A stretch of DNA of 64,000 nucleotides from Sphingobacterium micropteri. Lineage in GTDB: Bacteria; Bacteroidota; Bacteroidia; Sphingobacteriales; Sphingobacteriaceae. Both the position numbers and the translations under genes were made by a program. The notes beneath the pieces are model-generated. The model searched no databases, was not told the DNA's origin, and saw nothing but the letters and a program-made list of their open reading frames with translations. The stretch is taken from contig NZ_JACOIK010000004.1 of NCBI RefSeq assembly GCF_014692515.1, forward strand, positions 124,001 to 188,000, read 5' to 3'. Shown one piece after another: positions 9,384 through 17,090 of the stretch (positions are counted from its first letter, which is position 1; every line of letters starts with the position of its first letter).

Positions 9384-10246
9384 TTACATTGGCTTAAGTC
9401 TATATTCGATCAAACAACCTCTAAGATCAGCATGATCGGGGTTTTCTTTCGTAGGACCAGAGGTTACTGCTGATCGGTCTGTGATAAGATAAATCCTGCT
9501 TCCATCTGGCGAGAGACAGATATCCCGATAACGGACATCCGCTGCGAATAATCTTTCTGGATCGCCTTGGACACCTCTTCCATCCGCAGTAAGTATTATC
9601 CGATATACAGCTCCTTGTTTTAAGCTGGTAACGAGCAGACTGTTCTGCCACGCCGGGATTCCCCTGTGATTATAATATATGAGGCTGCTGGGCGCGATGG
9701 ACTGCCAGTCTTGGTTTTCGCCTGATCTTATTTTTTCCATCTTTACACGTAGCGAGTCATTGCCCGTTGGCATAAAACTGTAGAGTGGATCGCGATATTC
9801 AGCTCCCCATAAGGTTGCCGTAGCCGCTTCATCCTCAATGAGAGGAAGCATAGTATTCCATTCTCCCTGCATCTTCTCATCGTCGGAAACGGCTGCTGCA
9901 AGCCCATTGTAATTACCATCAGCATAGCCTACTATCAAGGGGTGTCCATAATTTTTACCTTGTTCAATCAAGTTAATTTCATCATCAGACATCGGTCCAT
10001 GCTCACAAGAATACAGATAAGAAAAATTAGCCGACTTGGCCCAAGAAAGCCCTTGCGGATTGCGGTGACCAAAGGAAAAAACCGGAGAACCGTGAAGCGG
10101 ACTATTTGTTGCCGAATCTAGACTATAATTAACATAAATTTGAATACTTGATGTTTCAGTCATCGTTGTATCTGGACGTATTACTTTTGTAAGCACCGTA
10201 CCATCCCATATAAAACGCCCCCCCTCGACGCGTCCAGACTTAAATG
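9384..10246 (-). pseudogene. Truncated, chimeric PQQ-dependent soluble sugar dehydrogenase (GSDH family)
   Basis: The frame (open from 10328) encodes a clear C-terminal half of a soluble PQQ glucose/sorbosone dehydrogenase: SFGHRNPQGLSW, CEHGPMSDDEINLIEQGKNY (PQQ and substrate-side residues), RYRDICLSPDGSRIYLITD. Full members have about 450-480 residues and a signal peptide. Here the N-terminal beta-propeller blades and the catalytic His region are missing, and GGRFIWDGTVL (an early-propeller style strand) runs almost directly into the GHRNPQG region, suggesting an internal deletion as well. The first 27-31 codons of the frame come from a duplicated non-coding segment (10249-10385). It is very unlikely to be active. 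Confidence 0.85.
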
Positions 10247-10248
10247 TC

Positions 10249-10385
10249 TTAAAACAACACATTGAGCATTTCGGCAACTGGCTTGCAATCCTTTTGGCCT
10301 GGACAAACAAATAGAGATACGCATTCACCGATTTTTTTACCGCAGCTACCGAGAAATGTGGGAGCTTGGTCTAATCGTTATTTGG
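10249..10385. repeat. Duplicate copy X of the NTF2-gene upstream region (partner at 13091-13234)
   Basis: It aligns almost base for base with 13091-13234. Shared stretches include GGCTTGCAAT, GCATTCACCGATTTTTTTAC and GAGCTTGGTCTAATCGTTAT. It is joined on its left to the broken dehydrogenase and on its right to a fragment of the NTF2-like gene. Confidence 0.9.
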
Positions 10386-10450
10386 CATGAGATAGTTGGC
10401 ATCGATTATCGATAAATATAAGGAATTTATAAATAGTGACAAATTCTCTT

Positions 10451-10536
10451 GGAAAGGTGTGCATAGCCAAGGCAACAATAGTATTCGACAACTTTACCCG
10501 CGTAGACTATATTATCTTGAACCAGGGAAAAGATGG
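10451..10536 (+). pseudogene. 3' fragment of a duplicated NTF2-like gene
   Basis: These 86 bases align without gaps to 13621-13706, inside the intact NTF2-like gene. By hand count 76 of 86 match, and all ten differences are transitions, nine of them toward A/T in this copy, as expected for decay. About 320 bp between the upstream block and this fragment are missing relative to the intact copy, including the start codon and signal peptide. The similarity is lost just before the end of the convergent DUF2891 gene. Confidence 0.88.
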
Positions 10537-10588
10537 ATCGAAGGCGAGCGAGGGAGCCTCCTACCAACGGCGCCATCGACAAAGCTAC

Positions 10589-11713
10589 TCAGCGATTCGA
10601 CAGCGCCAACAGCGCAAACGAACCCAACCAATGGCTCCCCATATAATCATCATCGGAGATATTCTTCAACGAGAAATCGATATGCGTATTGGCAAGGGGC
10701 ACCAAGGTATGCTGTAACTCCGGCAATAAATCGGCGATGCCATACAGGCAATTTGCCCGGCTGAAATTCAAGCCATCCAGATGAACCAGCTTGCCGTCCG
10801 TACGGTCGCTTACCAAAGCCGGTTGCAGGGGTTCGATTTTCTCCTCAAACAAGACCGGTAAAAAATGCAGCAGCCATTTTTTGTATTCTTCTTTCTGCAT
10901 GATCTTACTCATGAGGTAAGCCTCCTCTAGACAGGGCGAAAGGAAGTCGTAACCGCTGGGTTCATAAGCCAGATCACAATTTTTATCCGCCTCGAAGAAG
11001 CGTATACTGTTTGTCTTTATCGCATTTAACAGAGCCGTATCTCCCACCGCTTCCGCATATTCGTACATCAGCGTAAGGCTAAAGGCCGTATTGTCGTGTT
11101 GCCCGGTACGGATCGGGTAAACCAGTTTAGATAAATATTGCTGTGTGCGCTCGGATAACAAATCGACCAAGGGTTGCAGTATCTTCGCCCACTCCTGTGC
11201 ATTCGCATGGCGCCAGGATATTAATTCTTCTTGTAGCTTAAATAGCCAAGCCCAGCCGTAGGTACGCTCAAAGCTTAAATTGTTTGTATCTTCAAAAAAA
11301 GCTAATTCAACAGCAAGGTTTTCCTTTGTAATATGGTCTTTTAAAAGCTGCAATACCTTACCGTCCGCATCAAGTTCTGGATATTGCTTCAACAACCGCA
11401 CAATAGACCAATAGCCATGTACAGACGAATGCCAGTCAAAACAGCCGTAGAAAATGGGGCGTAGTGTTTTAGGAGATTTTAGGTCGGCCCCACTCCCCAA
11501 TACCTGCCCCAGCTTATTGGGGTATTCGATTGTTAAGCAGTGTATAGGCAGCTCAAAAATACGTTTTGCGGTTACCGCATCTAAAGCCCGTTGCTCTACT
11601 TTGACAATATCCGGCTCGCGTTCTTCTTCCCGTTGCTTTTCTGAGGATTCGCAGGAAATAAAAAACAGGACAAGGCATAAGAAAAAGGGTATGGCGAACT
11701 GTCTACTTTGCAT
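10589..11713 (-). CDS. DUF2891-family lipoprotein
   Basis: 374 residues. A lipoprotein signal peptide with lipobox FISC (Cys about 20) is followed by an all-helical DUF2891 domain with PIFYGCFDWHSSVHGYW near residue 90, RTYGWAWLF, GQHDNTAFSLTLM and YEPSGYDFLSPCLEEA. The end YMGSHWLGSFALLAL looks complete. The conserved His, Asp and Trp residues resemble an (alpha/alpha) toroid enzyme, but I know of no established reaction. Base composition is slightly richer in G+C than in the flanking genes. It is isolated in a rearranged region. Confidence 0.85.
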   Translation of the reverse strand: MQSRQFAIPFFLCLVLFFISCESSEKQREEEREPDIVKVEQRALDAVTAKRIFELPIHCLTIEYPNKLGQVLGSGADLKSPKTLRPIFYGCFDWHSSVHGYWSIVRLLKQYPELDADGKVLQLLKDHITKENLAVELAFFEDTNNLSFERTYGWAWLFKLQEELISWRHANAQEWAKILQPLVDLLSERTQQYLSKLVYPIRTGQHDNTAFSLTLMYEYAEAVGDTALLNAIKTNSIRFFEADKNCDLAYEPSGYDFLSPCLEEAYLMSKIMQKEEYKKWLLHFLPVLFEEKIEPLQPALVSDRTDGKLVHLDGLNFSRANCLYGIADLLPELQHTLVPLANTHIDFSLKNISDDDYMGSHWLGSFALLALSNR

Positions 11714-11816
11714 AAGGTCTCCTTTCTGATGATTGTTTTACGAACAGCGATCGGTAAAATTACAAATATAAATATCGAAAAATTGATGAACTAGATTGAA
11801 TTGTTATTGGAGATTT

Positions 11817-11892
11817 GACAATGCAACAATAGCCTATTCTTCTAATTTAGCATATACTATGAGACCTATGCCATCAGATAACATAAATAGGA
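11817..11892. repeat. About 75-bp intergenic repeat, copy 1
   Basis: Paired with 13891-13965. Shared blocks are CAATGCAAC.ATAGCCTATTC, TTTAGCAT and GCC.TCAGATAACATAAA, with small indels. It lies 155 bp upstream of the 2H phosphoesterase gene. It contains no ORF and no recognisable hairpin. Confidence 0.8.
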
Positions 11893-11935
11893 AATAAAAT
11901 ATGATAAGGAGATTAGTTATATATACCGCTGGAAA

Positions 11936-11957
11936 AGCCTGCACATGCAGGTTTTTT
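11936..11957 (+). terminator. Orphan intrinsic terminator upstream of the 2H phosphoesterase gene
   Basis: Stem CCTGC/GCAGG with loop ACAT, followed by T6. No coding gene on the plus strand ends here, so it either terminates a short upstream RNA or is left over from a rearranged gene. A nearly identical hairpin ends the NTF2-like gene at 13814-13844. The rest of the 11714-12047 gap holds only the 75-bp repeat. Confidence 0.7.
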
Positions 11958-12047
11958 ATGTCAACAGATATCAGAGAACAATATCCGAATCGATTACCTA
12001 ATTCCTTTAATTGAATAGTATATTAGCAAACAGAATACTGATTTTGC

Positions 12048-12731
12048 ATGAACTTGACAACGCTTTACAATAACCTCTATACAAGATCGATTGACGACAT
12101 TCGAAATGGGAACAATAAAATCGATCGGTTAATAGACGACAAAAATGACAAAAGACGAGGCTTAACAGTCTTGATCAGACCCAACGATAATATTCAGCGA
12201 ACGATTACTCGCTTTCAACAGGAGTTGATGGTTATCGACAAAGATCAGTATTATCAACCCCTCCCCGATATGCACGTAACGGTATTATCCATTATTTCGT
12301 GTTATGACGGTTTTAATCTTGGGCAGATAGAGACTTCAAAATATATCCGCCTTTTTGAGCAAAGTGCCAGAAATATAATGGATATTGGTCTCCACTTTCA
12401 AGGGATATCCGCCTCTCCCGAGGCAGTGATGATCCAAGGATTTCCGCTGAGCGAAGGCCTTGAGAGATTCAGGGATCAATTGAGAGAAAACTTTAAAGCT
12501 TCTGCATTACAGCAGACAATCGACGCAAGATACAGGTTAACTACCGCGCATATTACGGCCGTTCGGTTCCGGGAGCATATAAGGACTCCTCAGAAGTTTG
12601 CAGAACGGTTGGAAAACTACAGAGATGTTGATTTTGGTTCTTTTAAACCGAAGGAGATCGAACTCGTGTACAACGACTGGTATCAAAAACGTCATATCGT
12701 AAAAACACTTCATAAAATCTCTATAAAATAA
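12048..12731 (+). CDS. 2H phosphoesterase-like (2'-5' RNA ligase family) protein
   Basis: 227 residues. Two HxT/S-type motifs at the expected spacing, DMHVTVLS (His about 78) and TAHITAVRF (His about 166), define the 2H phosphoesterase fold used by 2'-5' RNA ligases and cyclic phosphodiesterases. No signal peptide; probably cytoplasmic. The first 55 residues precede the fold and are rich in Asn, Asp and Arg. No operon partner. Substrate unknown. Confidence 0.8.
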   Translation: MNLTTLYNNLYTRSIDDIRNGNNKIDRLIDDKNDKRRGLTVLIRPNDNIQRTITRFQQELMVIDKDQYYQPLPDMHVTVLSIISCYDGFNLGQIETSKYIRLFEQSARNIMDIGLHFQGISASPEAVMIQGFPLSEGLERFRDQLRENFKASALQQTIDARYRLTTAHITAVRFREHIRTPQKFAERLENYRDVDFGSFKPKEIELVYNDWYQKRHIVKTLHKISIK

Positions 12732-12942
12732 GGTATGGATTACGTTGTAAATGGAAAGGCGATTCGTTAACTATTGCCGAACAGCGCAGGCCATCTAGGT
12801 TTTTTACTAATGACTTAAAAAAACTACGATTGGACAGAGGCAGATGTGCCGATAGTAAAGGAAATACGACAGATACGACAAGGTTCCTGTTAATATATGT
12901 TAAATATACACTTACTATAAACGAAATGCACGCAATTGGCGT

Positions 12943-12950
12943 TATATTTG
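12943..12950 (+). promoter_or_regulatory. -7 promoter box of sRNA copy A
   Basis: TATATTTG matches TAnnTTTG and is conserved in copies B and D. A shared TGTTAAATATACAC element begins about 46 bases upstream. Confidence 0.8.
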
Positions 12951-12956
12951 TACTTC

Positions 12957-13022
12957 ATAATTTAGGTTTATAATTGGTTAGTTAGTTAAAAATCCTGAGG
13001 CTCCCCGCTTCAGGATTTTTTT
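12957..13022 (+). ncRNA. Small RNA family, copy A
   Basis: The predicted RNA of about 66 nt starts 7 bases after TATATTTG. It has an AU-rich, mostly unpaired 5' part (AATTTAGGTT, then ATAATTGGTTAGTTAG), followed by a terminator hairpin with stem AATCCTGAGGC/GCTTCAGGATT (12991-13001 with 13007-13017) and loop TCCCC, ending in T7. There is no ATG in the transcript, so it is not a leader peptide. Three more copies occur in this window with different downstream genes, which argues for an independent trans-acting RNA rather than a cis leader. I do not recognise a named family. Confidence 0.8.
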
Positions 13023-13090
13023 GTTCAGTACCGGACACCTGCTGTCCGACGGTGAACATCCGGAAATCTCCCTAAAAAACACAAACACCT

Positions 13091-13234
13091 TTAAAACAAT
13101 ACATTGAATACTTTGGCAGCTGGCTTGCAATGCTTTTGGCATGAACAAACAAGTAGATATCTGCATAATGCATTCACCGATTTTTTTACCGCAGTTACCG
13201 AGAAATGCCGGAGCTTGGTCTAATCGTTATTCGG
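13091..13234. repeat. Copy Y of the duplicated upstream region (partner 10249-10385)
   Basis: Intact version of the segment found at 10249-10385. It lies between sRNA copy A and the promoter of the NTF2-like gene. It carries no convincing ORF of its own. Confidence 0.88.
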
Positions 13235-13252
13235 TAAATCTGCATCTCGCTA

Positions 13253-13260
13253 TACCTTTG
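13253..13260 (+). promoter_or_regulatory. -7 promoter box of the NTF2-like gene
   Basis: TACCTTTG (TAnnTTTG) lies 57 bases before the chosen ATG at 13318, giving a leader of about 50 nt. Confidence 0.65.
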
Positions 13261-13317
13261 AAGTATCAAATAAGAAATAGAAAAAATAATATACACATCA
13301 CCTTAAAAACTACAGAT

Positions 13318-13743
13318 ATGAGAACGACATTGAAAACTATCGCAGCAGCATTGATCATGGTTACATCCCTAAGCTCCTTTGCTTCGGAGAAGGCCAATCC
13401 TTTGAAAAACGTAGAATCGGACATGGTAATTGGCTCCTATGTGAATGCTGTTACCGTGGGTAGCATCGACCTGAACAAGTTTCTTTTTGCAGATGATTTC
13501 CAGTACAGCAACGTGAACAACAACGACCGTGCAGGCAAAAAGGAATACATCAAATACCTGAAGGCCAACAAGGGTAACAAATATGACTGCAGGAGCAGCT
13601 ACGAGATCCTATCACAGGATGGAAAGGTATGCGTAGCCAAGGCAACGATGGCATTCGACAACTTCACCCGCGTAGACTATATTACCCTGAACCAGGGAAA
13701 GGACGGCTGGAAAGTAAGCAAAGTGGAAACGACTTATCCGTAG
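13318..13743 (+). CDS. Secreted NTF2-like (lumazine-binding-like) protein
   Basis: 141 residues. The frame is open further upstream, but the ATG at 13318 gives a clean signal peptide (MRTTLKTIAAALIMVTSLSS, cleavage after SFA) and fits the promoter box at 13253. The mature part, VIGSYVNAVTVGSIDLNKFL...SYEILSQDGKVCVAKATMAF..FTRVDYITLNQGKDGWKV, has the cone-shaped NTF2/SnoaL alpha+beta pattern of the putative lumazine-binding family. The binding partner is unknown. A decayed, internally deleted duplicate lies at 10249-10536. A terminator follows. Confidence 0.85.
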   Translation: MRTTLKTIAAALIMVTSLSSFASEKANPLKNVESDMVIGSYVNAVTVGSIDLNKFLFADDFQYSNVNNNDRAGKKEYIKYLKANKGNKYDCRSSYEILSQDGKVCVAKATMAFDNFTRVDYITLNQGKDGWKVSKVETTYP

Positions 13744-13813
13744 AAGGCTTTAAATTTTTGTTTCAATAGGGAGACATGTCGTGAGATATCTCCCAATGTT
13801 TAGTTTAGTTAGC

Positions 13814-13844
13814 AAAGCCTGCGGATGCAGGCTTTGATTTTTTG
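13814..13844 (+). terminator. Terminator of the NTF2-like gene
   Basis: Stem AAAGCCTGC/GCAGGCTTT with loop GGAT, then GATTTTTT. A separate hairpin GGGAGA...TCTCCC lies at 13769-13794. Confidence 0.88.
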
Positions 13845-13890
13845 TTATATTCGTATCCAATTACAAATATATTTTTAATAAAAATATATT

Positions 13891-13965
13891 GTCAATGCAA
13901 CGATAGCCTATTCTTCTTAACTTTAGCATTTACTAGACGTATGCCGTCAGATAACATAAACTAGA
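13891..13965. repeat. About 75-bp intergenic repeat, copy 2
   Basis: Matches 11817-11892 with a few substitutions and indels. It lies 40 bp upstream of the lipocalin-like lipoprotein gene, so a shared upstream regulatory role is possible but unproven. Confidence 0.8.
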
Positions 13966-14004
13966 CTTATAAGTACTTATAACATTTTTCAGAAATTGTA
14001 TAAA

Positions 14005-14478
14005 ATGAAACTAAAATATGGAGCATATTTAAGCATGCTCGTCCTGCTATTCAGTAACTGTAGCAAGGACGACAACGAAGAAAGCGACGGAGACGGGCTA
14101 GAAAATAGCACTTGGGTTGCTACAAAGACCGATGACAATCCGAACACCAATCCACCCGGCGCATTCGACATGAATGGCAACAATGTATATTATCCGTGGA
14201 AGGATTGCCATATGGATGACTCGTTTATTTTCTTAAAAGATCGATTAACGATTAACGATAACGCAACTGCATGTGAAGACGGAATAGATCTCATTTTCAA
14301 CACCAAAAACCAAGCTTACTCTTATAACCCAGCGACAAAGAAATTGACCATCGGCAGCGGGGATGATGTGGCCGTTATTGATGTATTCGAATTAAACAAA
14401 GATAGGTTGAAGTTGGGGATTGCTATTCCAACAGGCAATGGCTTGGGATACTTGGTGTTTTTATTTAAGAGGAAGTAG
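14005..14478 (+). CDS. Lipocalin-like lipoprotein
   Basis: 157 residues starting at the ATG at 14005; an earlier TTG at 13996 would only lengthen the n-region. Lipoprotein signal MKLKYGAYLSMLVLLFSNC with Cys at 19, an acidic linker, then a beta-rich domain with CHMDDSFIFLKD, a second Cys in TACEDG, and LTIGSGDDVAVIDVFELNKD. This order of W, paired Cys and strand motifs resembles the lipocalin-like domain common in Bacteroidota lipoproteins. Function unknown. Confidence 0.7.
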   Translation: MKLKYGAYLSMLVLLFSNCSKDDNEESDGDGLENSTWVATKTDDNPNTNPPGAFDMNGNNVYYPWKDCHMDDSFIFLKDRLTINDNATACEDGIDLIFNTKNQAYSYNPATKKLTIGSGDDVAVIDVFELNKDRLKLGIAIPTGNGLGYLVFLFKRK

Positions 14479-14564
14479 GTGATCAAATAATTGATAAATC
14501 CGTATCTTGTAGAAACTATTGCGTACATAACAATGACAGCGATAGTCCATAAAATGGATATATC

Positions 14565-16211
14565 ATGGAAAACCCTTTTAAGAACCAAGTACTAAAGCTT
14601 AGAAGAACTGCCAAGCTGACCCAGATATTGGTAAAGTATGGGTTTCAGGATCTGTTGGGATCACCATCCAAACGTCCTTCAACGGAGGGCATATCCCTCC
14701 CGCCCACTGATCCTACAGTATATGAACGTATCCGTTTGGCTATCGAGGAGCTGGGTCCTACTTTTGTAAAATTTGGACAGACGCTTTCTTCCCGTGAGGA
14801 TCTGTTGCCAGCTTTGCTGATCGTCGAGCTCAAAAAACTGCAGGACCGCGTGCCGCCGCAGGAAATCGATATCGTACCCTATATCGAAGAACAGTTGGGC
14901 ATAAACGCGTCGGAATCTTTCCGGGAAATCGAGACCGAGCCAATCGCTTCGGCTTCCATTGCACAGGTGTACAAAGCCGTATTGGCAGACGGAACGCCCG
15001 TTATCCTAAAGATAAAGCGACCAAACATCCGTACGACGATCAACTCCGACCTGCTGATCCTGCGGGATATCGTCCAATTTCTATCGGACTATTCCCTCAC
15101 TATCCGGCAGATCAACCTAAAGTATATCCTGGCAACCTTTCAAAAAACCTTGGTAGAAGAGCTTTCCTTCGTCCATGAAGCGCAGAACATCGTCCAGTTT
15201 GAACAGAATTTTCGGGGAGTGGACAAGATCCACTGCATACATACTTACGAGGAGCTATGTAACGACGACGTGCTTTGCGTGTCGTGGATCGATGGCGTGA
15301 AAATCACTGATAAGGATGGGCTACTGACCTACGGTCTAAACTTCGAGCACATTGTAGACAGCGGACTGGAACTGTTCCTCACACAAGTATTGGAACATGG
15401 CTTTTTCCATGCCGATCCTCATCCTGGCAATATCTTGGTCACACCAGATGGCAAACTCAGTTTTCTGGACTTTGGTGCTATGGGACGTATGCTGCTGTCC
15501 GATCAGGTAATCCTCGAGGATTTTATCATTGCTTTTATCAACAAAGATGCGGATAGCCTTTTGTACATCATCAAAAAAATGGCTGTCTATATACAGATCG
15601 AAAACGAAAAGAATATCAAACGGGAAATTCTCGAACTGTTTGACATGGCTAGCACTAACACATTGGAAAACATAGACATCAAGGCTTTTTTCTCCAAGTT
15701 TTCGAATATCCTCTACCAGAACAACATCATCATGCCCGAACATATTTACCTGCTGGTGCGGGGGGTCGTCCTGATGGAGGGCATAGGGCGTGAATTGATG
15801 CCCGGACTGAATATTGTGGAGAAGATTGAGCCTTACATTGAGCAGATCATCCGTAAACGGCTCTCTTTTGAAAACCTAAAAAAAGAGAGTCAACGGAAAC
15901 TGATGGATAGTTACCAATTGCTGAGCCAAGCGCCCTACACCCTCAAAAATATTGCCCAACGGCTCGAACAGGGTGACCTGACCGTCAAGGTAGACAATAC
16001 CGATCTGCAGCACCTGCAACGGCAATACCGAAAAAACCAATCTACCAACCGTTCTCTTGCATTGGGCTGCCTATTCTTCGTCAGTGGCTGTCTGGTGATA
16101 TCCGTCGAGCAATACCGCATCTTAGGGATTCCTATTCTCTCATGGATCTTCTTCCTAATCGGCATCAGCTTTTTGATCCTTGCCAAACTACGTAGCCTGC
16201 GAATCGATTAA
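14565..16211 (+). CDS. UbiB/ABC1 (AarF) family atypical kinase-like protein
   Basis: 548 residues. KxGQ-type motif FVKFGQTLSSR (67-77), the alanine-rich nucleotide loop ASASIAQVYKA, catalytic loop HADPHPGN (282-289) and DFG (302-304) define the ABC1/UbiB family. Two C-terminal membrane helices (about 495-540) anchor it. Family members use ATPase activity to support quinone or lipid biosynthesis; in a menaquinone-using bacterium the target is unclear. No quinone genes are adjacent. Codon use looks more G+C-rich than in the flanking genes, possibly a sign of transfer. Confidence 0.93.
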   Translation: MENPFKNQVLKLRRTAKLTQILVKYGFQDLLGSPSKRPSTEGISLPPTDPTVYERIRLAIEELGPTFVKFGQTLSSREDLLPALLIVELKKLQDRVPPQEIDIVPYIEEQLGINASESFREIETEPIASASIAQVYKAVLADGTPVILKIKRPNIRTTINSDLLILRDIVQFLSDYSLTIRQINLKYILATFQKTLVEELSFVHEAQNIVQFEQNFRGVDKIHCIHTYEELCNDDVLCVSWIDGVKITDKDGLLTYGLNFEHIVDSGLELFLTQVLEHGFFHADPHPGNILVTPDGKLSFLDFGAMGRMLLSDQVILEDFIIAFINKDADSLLYIIKKMAVYIQIENEKNIKREILELFDMASTNTLENIDIKAFFSKFSNILYQNNIIMPEHIYLLVRGVVLMEGIGRELMPGLNIVEKIEPYIEQIIRKRLSFENLKKESQRKLMDSYQLLSQAPYTLKNIAQRLEQGDLTVKVDNTDLQHLQRQYRKNQSTNRSLALGCLFFVSGCLVISVEQYRILGIPILSWIFFLIGISFLILAKLRSLRID

Positions 16212-16425
16212 GCTGTACCCGATTTCACCGTGTAGCCAAGTGGAGATGTAATGTCCTATTGGTTTCATTGATCTTTTCCCGTTTTCTGTTTCGTCTTACT
16301 ACATGAGGTGCATTTTTATCGGCATTAGATTTCGCAGGTGCACATGTCAAATCGGGATGATATCAAGAATAGTTAATATGTGTTAAATATACACTAAGGT
16401 TACACTAAATTGCCGCACTTATCGT

Positions 16426-16433
16426 TATATTTG
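16426..16433 (+). promoter_or_regulatory. -7 promoter box of sRNA copy B
   Basis: TATATTTG, identical to copy A. The shared TTAAATATACAC box starts at 16383. Confidence 0.8.
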
Positions 16434-16439
16434 TACTTC

Positions 16440-16505
16440 ATAATTTAGGTTTATAATTGGTTAGTTAGTTAAAAATCCTGAGGCTCCCCGCTTCAGGATT
16501 TTTTT
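16440..16505 (+). ncRNA. Small RNA family, copy B
   Basis: Identical to copy A from the promoter box through the terminator by eye: the 5' region AATTTAGGTT and ATAATTGGTTAGTTAG, stem AATCCTGAGGC/GCTTCAGGATT (16474-16484 with 16490-16500), loop TCCCC, T7. The downstream gene is on the opposite strand, so a cis leader role is excluded here. Confidence 0.8.
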
Positions 16506-16574
16506 GTTTATTATCGGACAGCCACTTTCCGCCGATGAACAACCAGAAATAAGAAATTTTCTCAGCTTTCAGCA

Positions 16575-16949
16575 CTATGTCTTCATACTTGCGGTCCATT
16601 TTTGGTACCTGATCACTTCCGATTTCAACCTGCTGAGGGCGTAGCCAATAATAGCTACATCATCCACCCATCCCAAAATCGGTACGACATCAGGAACGGC
16701 ATCAAGTGGAGAGATAACATATACAACAGTTGCTACGATAATCCCAAGATTTAGCTTACCTATTTTATAACGGCCTTTAATCGAATCGTTAGCCATCGCT
16801 AGAATAAGTTTAAATTCCGCTTTTCTATCGGAAAGATGATCCGCTAAATTATCGGCATCGGCTATGTCTTTATTAGTAAGACTATATGTTTTGAAAACCT
16901 TGAAAAGCGCCAACGCTTTTCCCAAATACTTCAATTTTTTCAGTACCAT
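16575..16949 (-). CDS. DUF1232 (YkvA-like) membrane-associated protein
   Basis: 124 residues. The DUF1232 core is visible: VVYVISPLDAVPDVVPILGW followed by VDDVAIIGYALSRLKSEV (about 74-110). One hydrophobic helix covers the VIATVVYVISPLD part. Function of the family is not established to my knowledge. It is a single gene between sRNA copy B and yjbQ. Confidence 0.9.
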   Translation of the reverse strand: MVLKKLKYLGKALALFKVFKTYSLTNKDIADADNLADHLSDRKAEFKLILAMANDSIKGRYKIGKLNLGIIVATVVYVISPLDAVPDVVPILGWVDDVAIIGYALSRLKSEVIRYQKWTASMKT

Positions 16950-17090
16950 TGATCGAATAACTTTAATTAATACTAATCTTTAAGACCAAATTTCGATCCA
17001 TCTTTTTATCCCTGCCATCTTTACATATGTATATAAGCGACCTCAGGTAAAAAGGAATGTATTAAGTAGGAAAATCTACTGCTGTCTTTC

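Larger units (their letters stand above)
12889..13067. repeat. 179-bp repeat unit containing sRNA copy A (partner 16372-16550)
   Basis: The segment from GTTAATAT through the sRNA to CGGAAAT aligns over its full 179 bp with 16372-16550. It covers the upstream TTAAATATACAC box, the promoter, the RNA and about 45 bp after the terminator (CGGACA..., GATGAACA/GGTGAACA). Confidence 0.85.
16372..16550. repeat. 179-bp repeat unit containing sRNA copy B (partner 12889-13067)
   Basis: Full-length partner of 12889-13067, same orientation, 3.5 kb apart. Homology extends about 45 bp past the terminator, so A and B are a recent duplication of the whole transcription unit. It fills the 363-bp gap 16212-16574. 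Confidence 0.85.

Noticed and set aside
10396-10764. Plus-strand frames of 93 and 122 codons over the junction
   Set aside because: They mix the pseudogene fragment with the antisense of the DUF2891 gene; no intact domain.
12732-12886. Possible coding remnant after the 2H phosphoesterase gene (frame giving YDWTEADVPIVKEIRQ)
   Set aside because: Too short to match any family by eye, with no start codon or ribosome site; may be chance.
13141-13317. N-terminal extension of the NTF2-like gene from the ATG at 13141
   Set aside because: The extension is made of the duplicated non-coding block and the promoter region; the signal peptide begins at 13318.
12943-16505. Reading the repeated sRNA units as a CRISPR array or insertion-sequence ends
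   Set aside because: Only four dispersed copies, no regular spacers, no transposase, no terminal inverted repeats or target duplications; the promoter plus terminator layout fits RNA genes.
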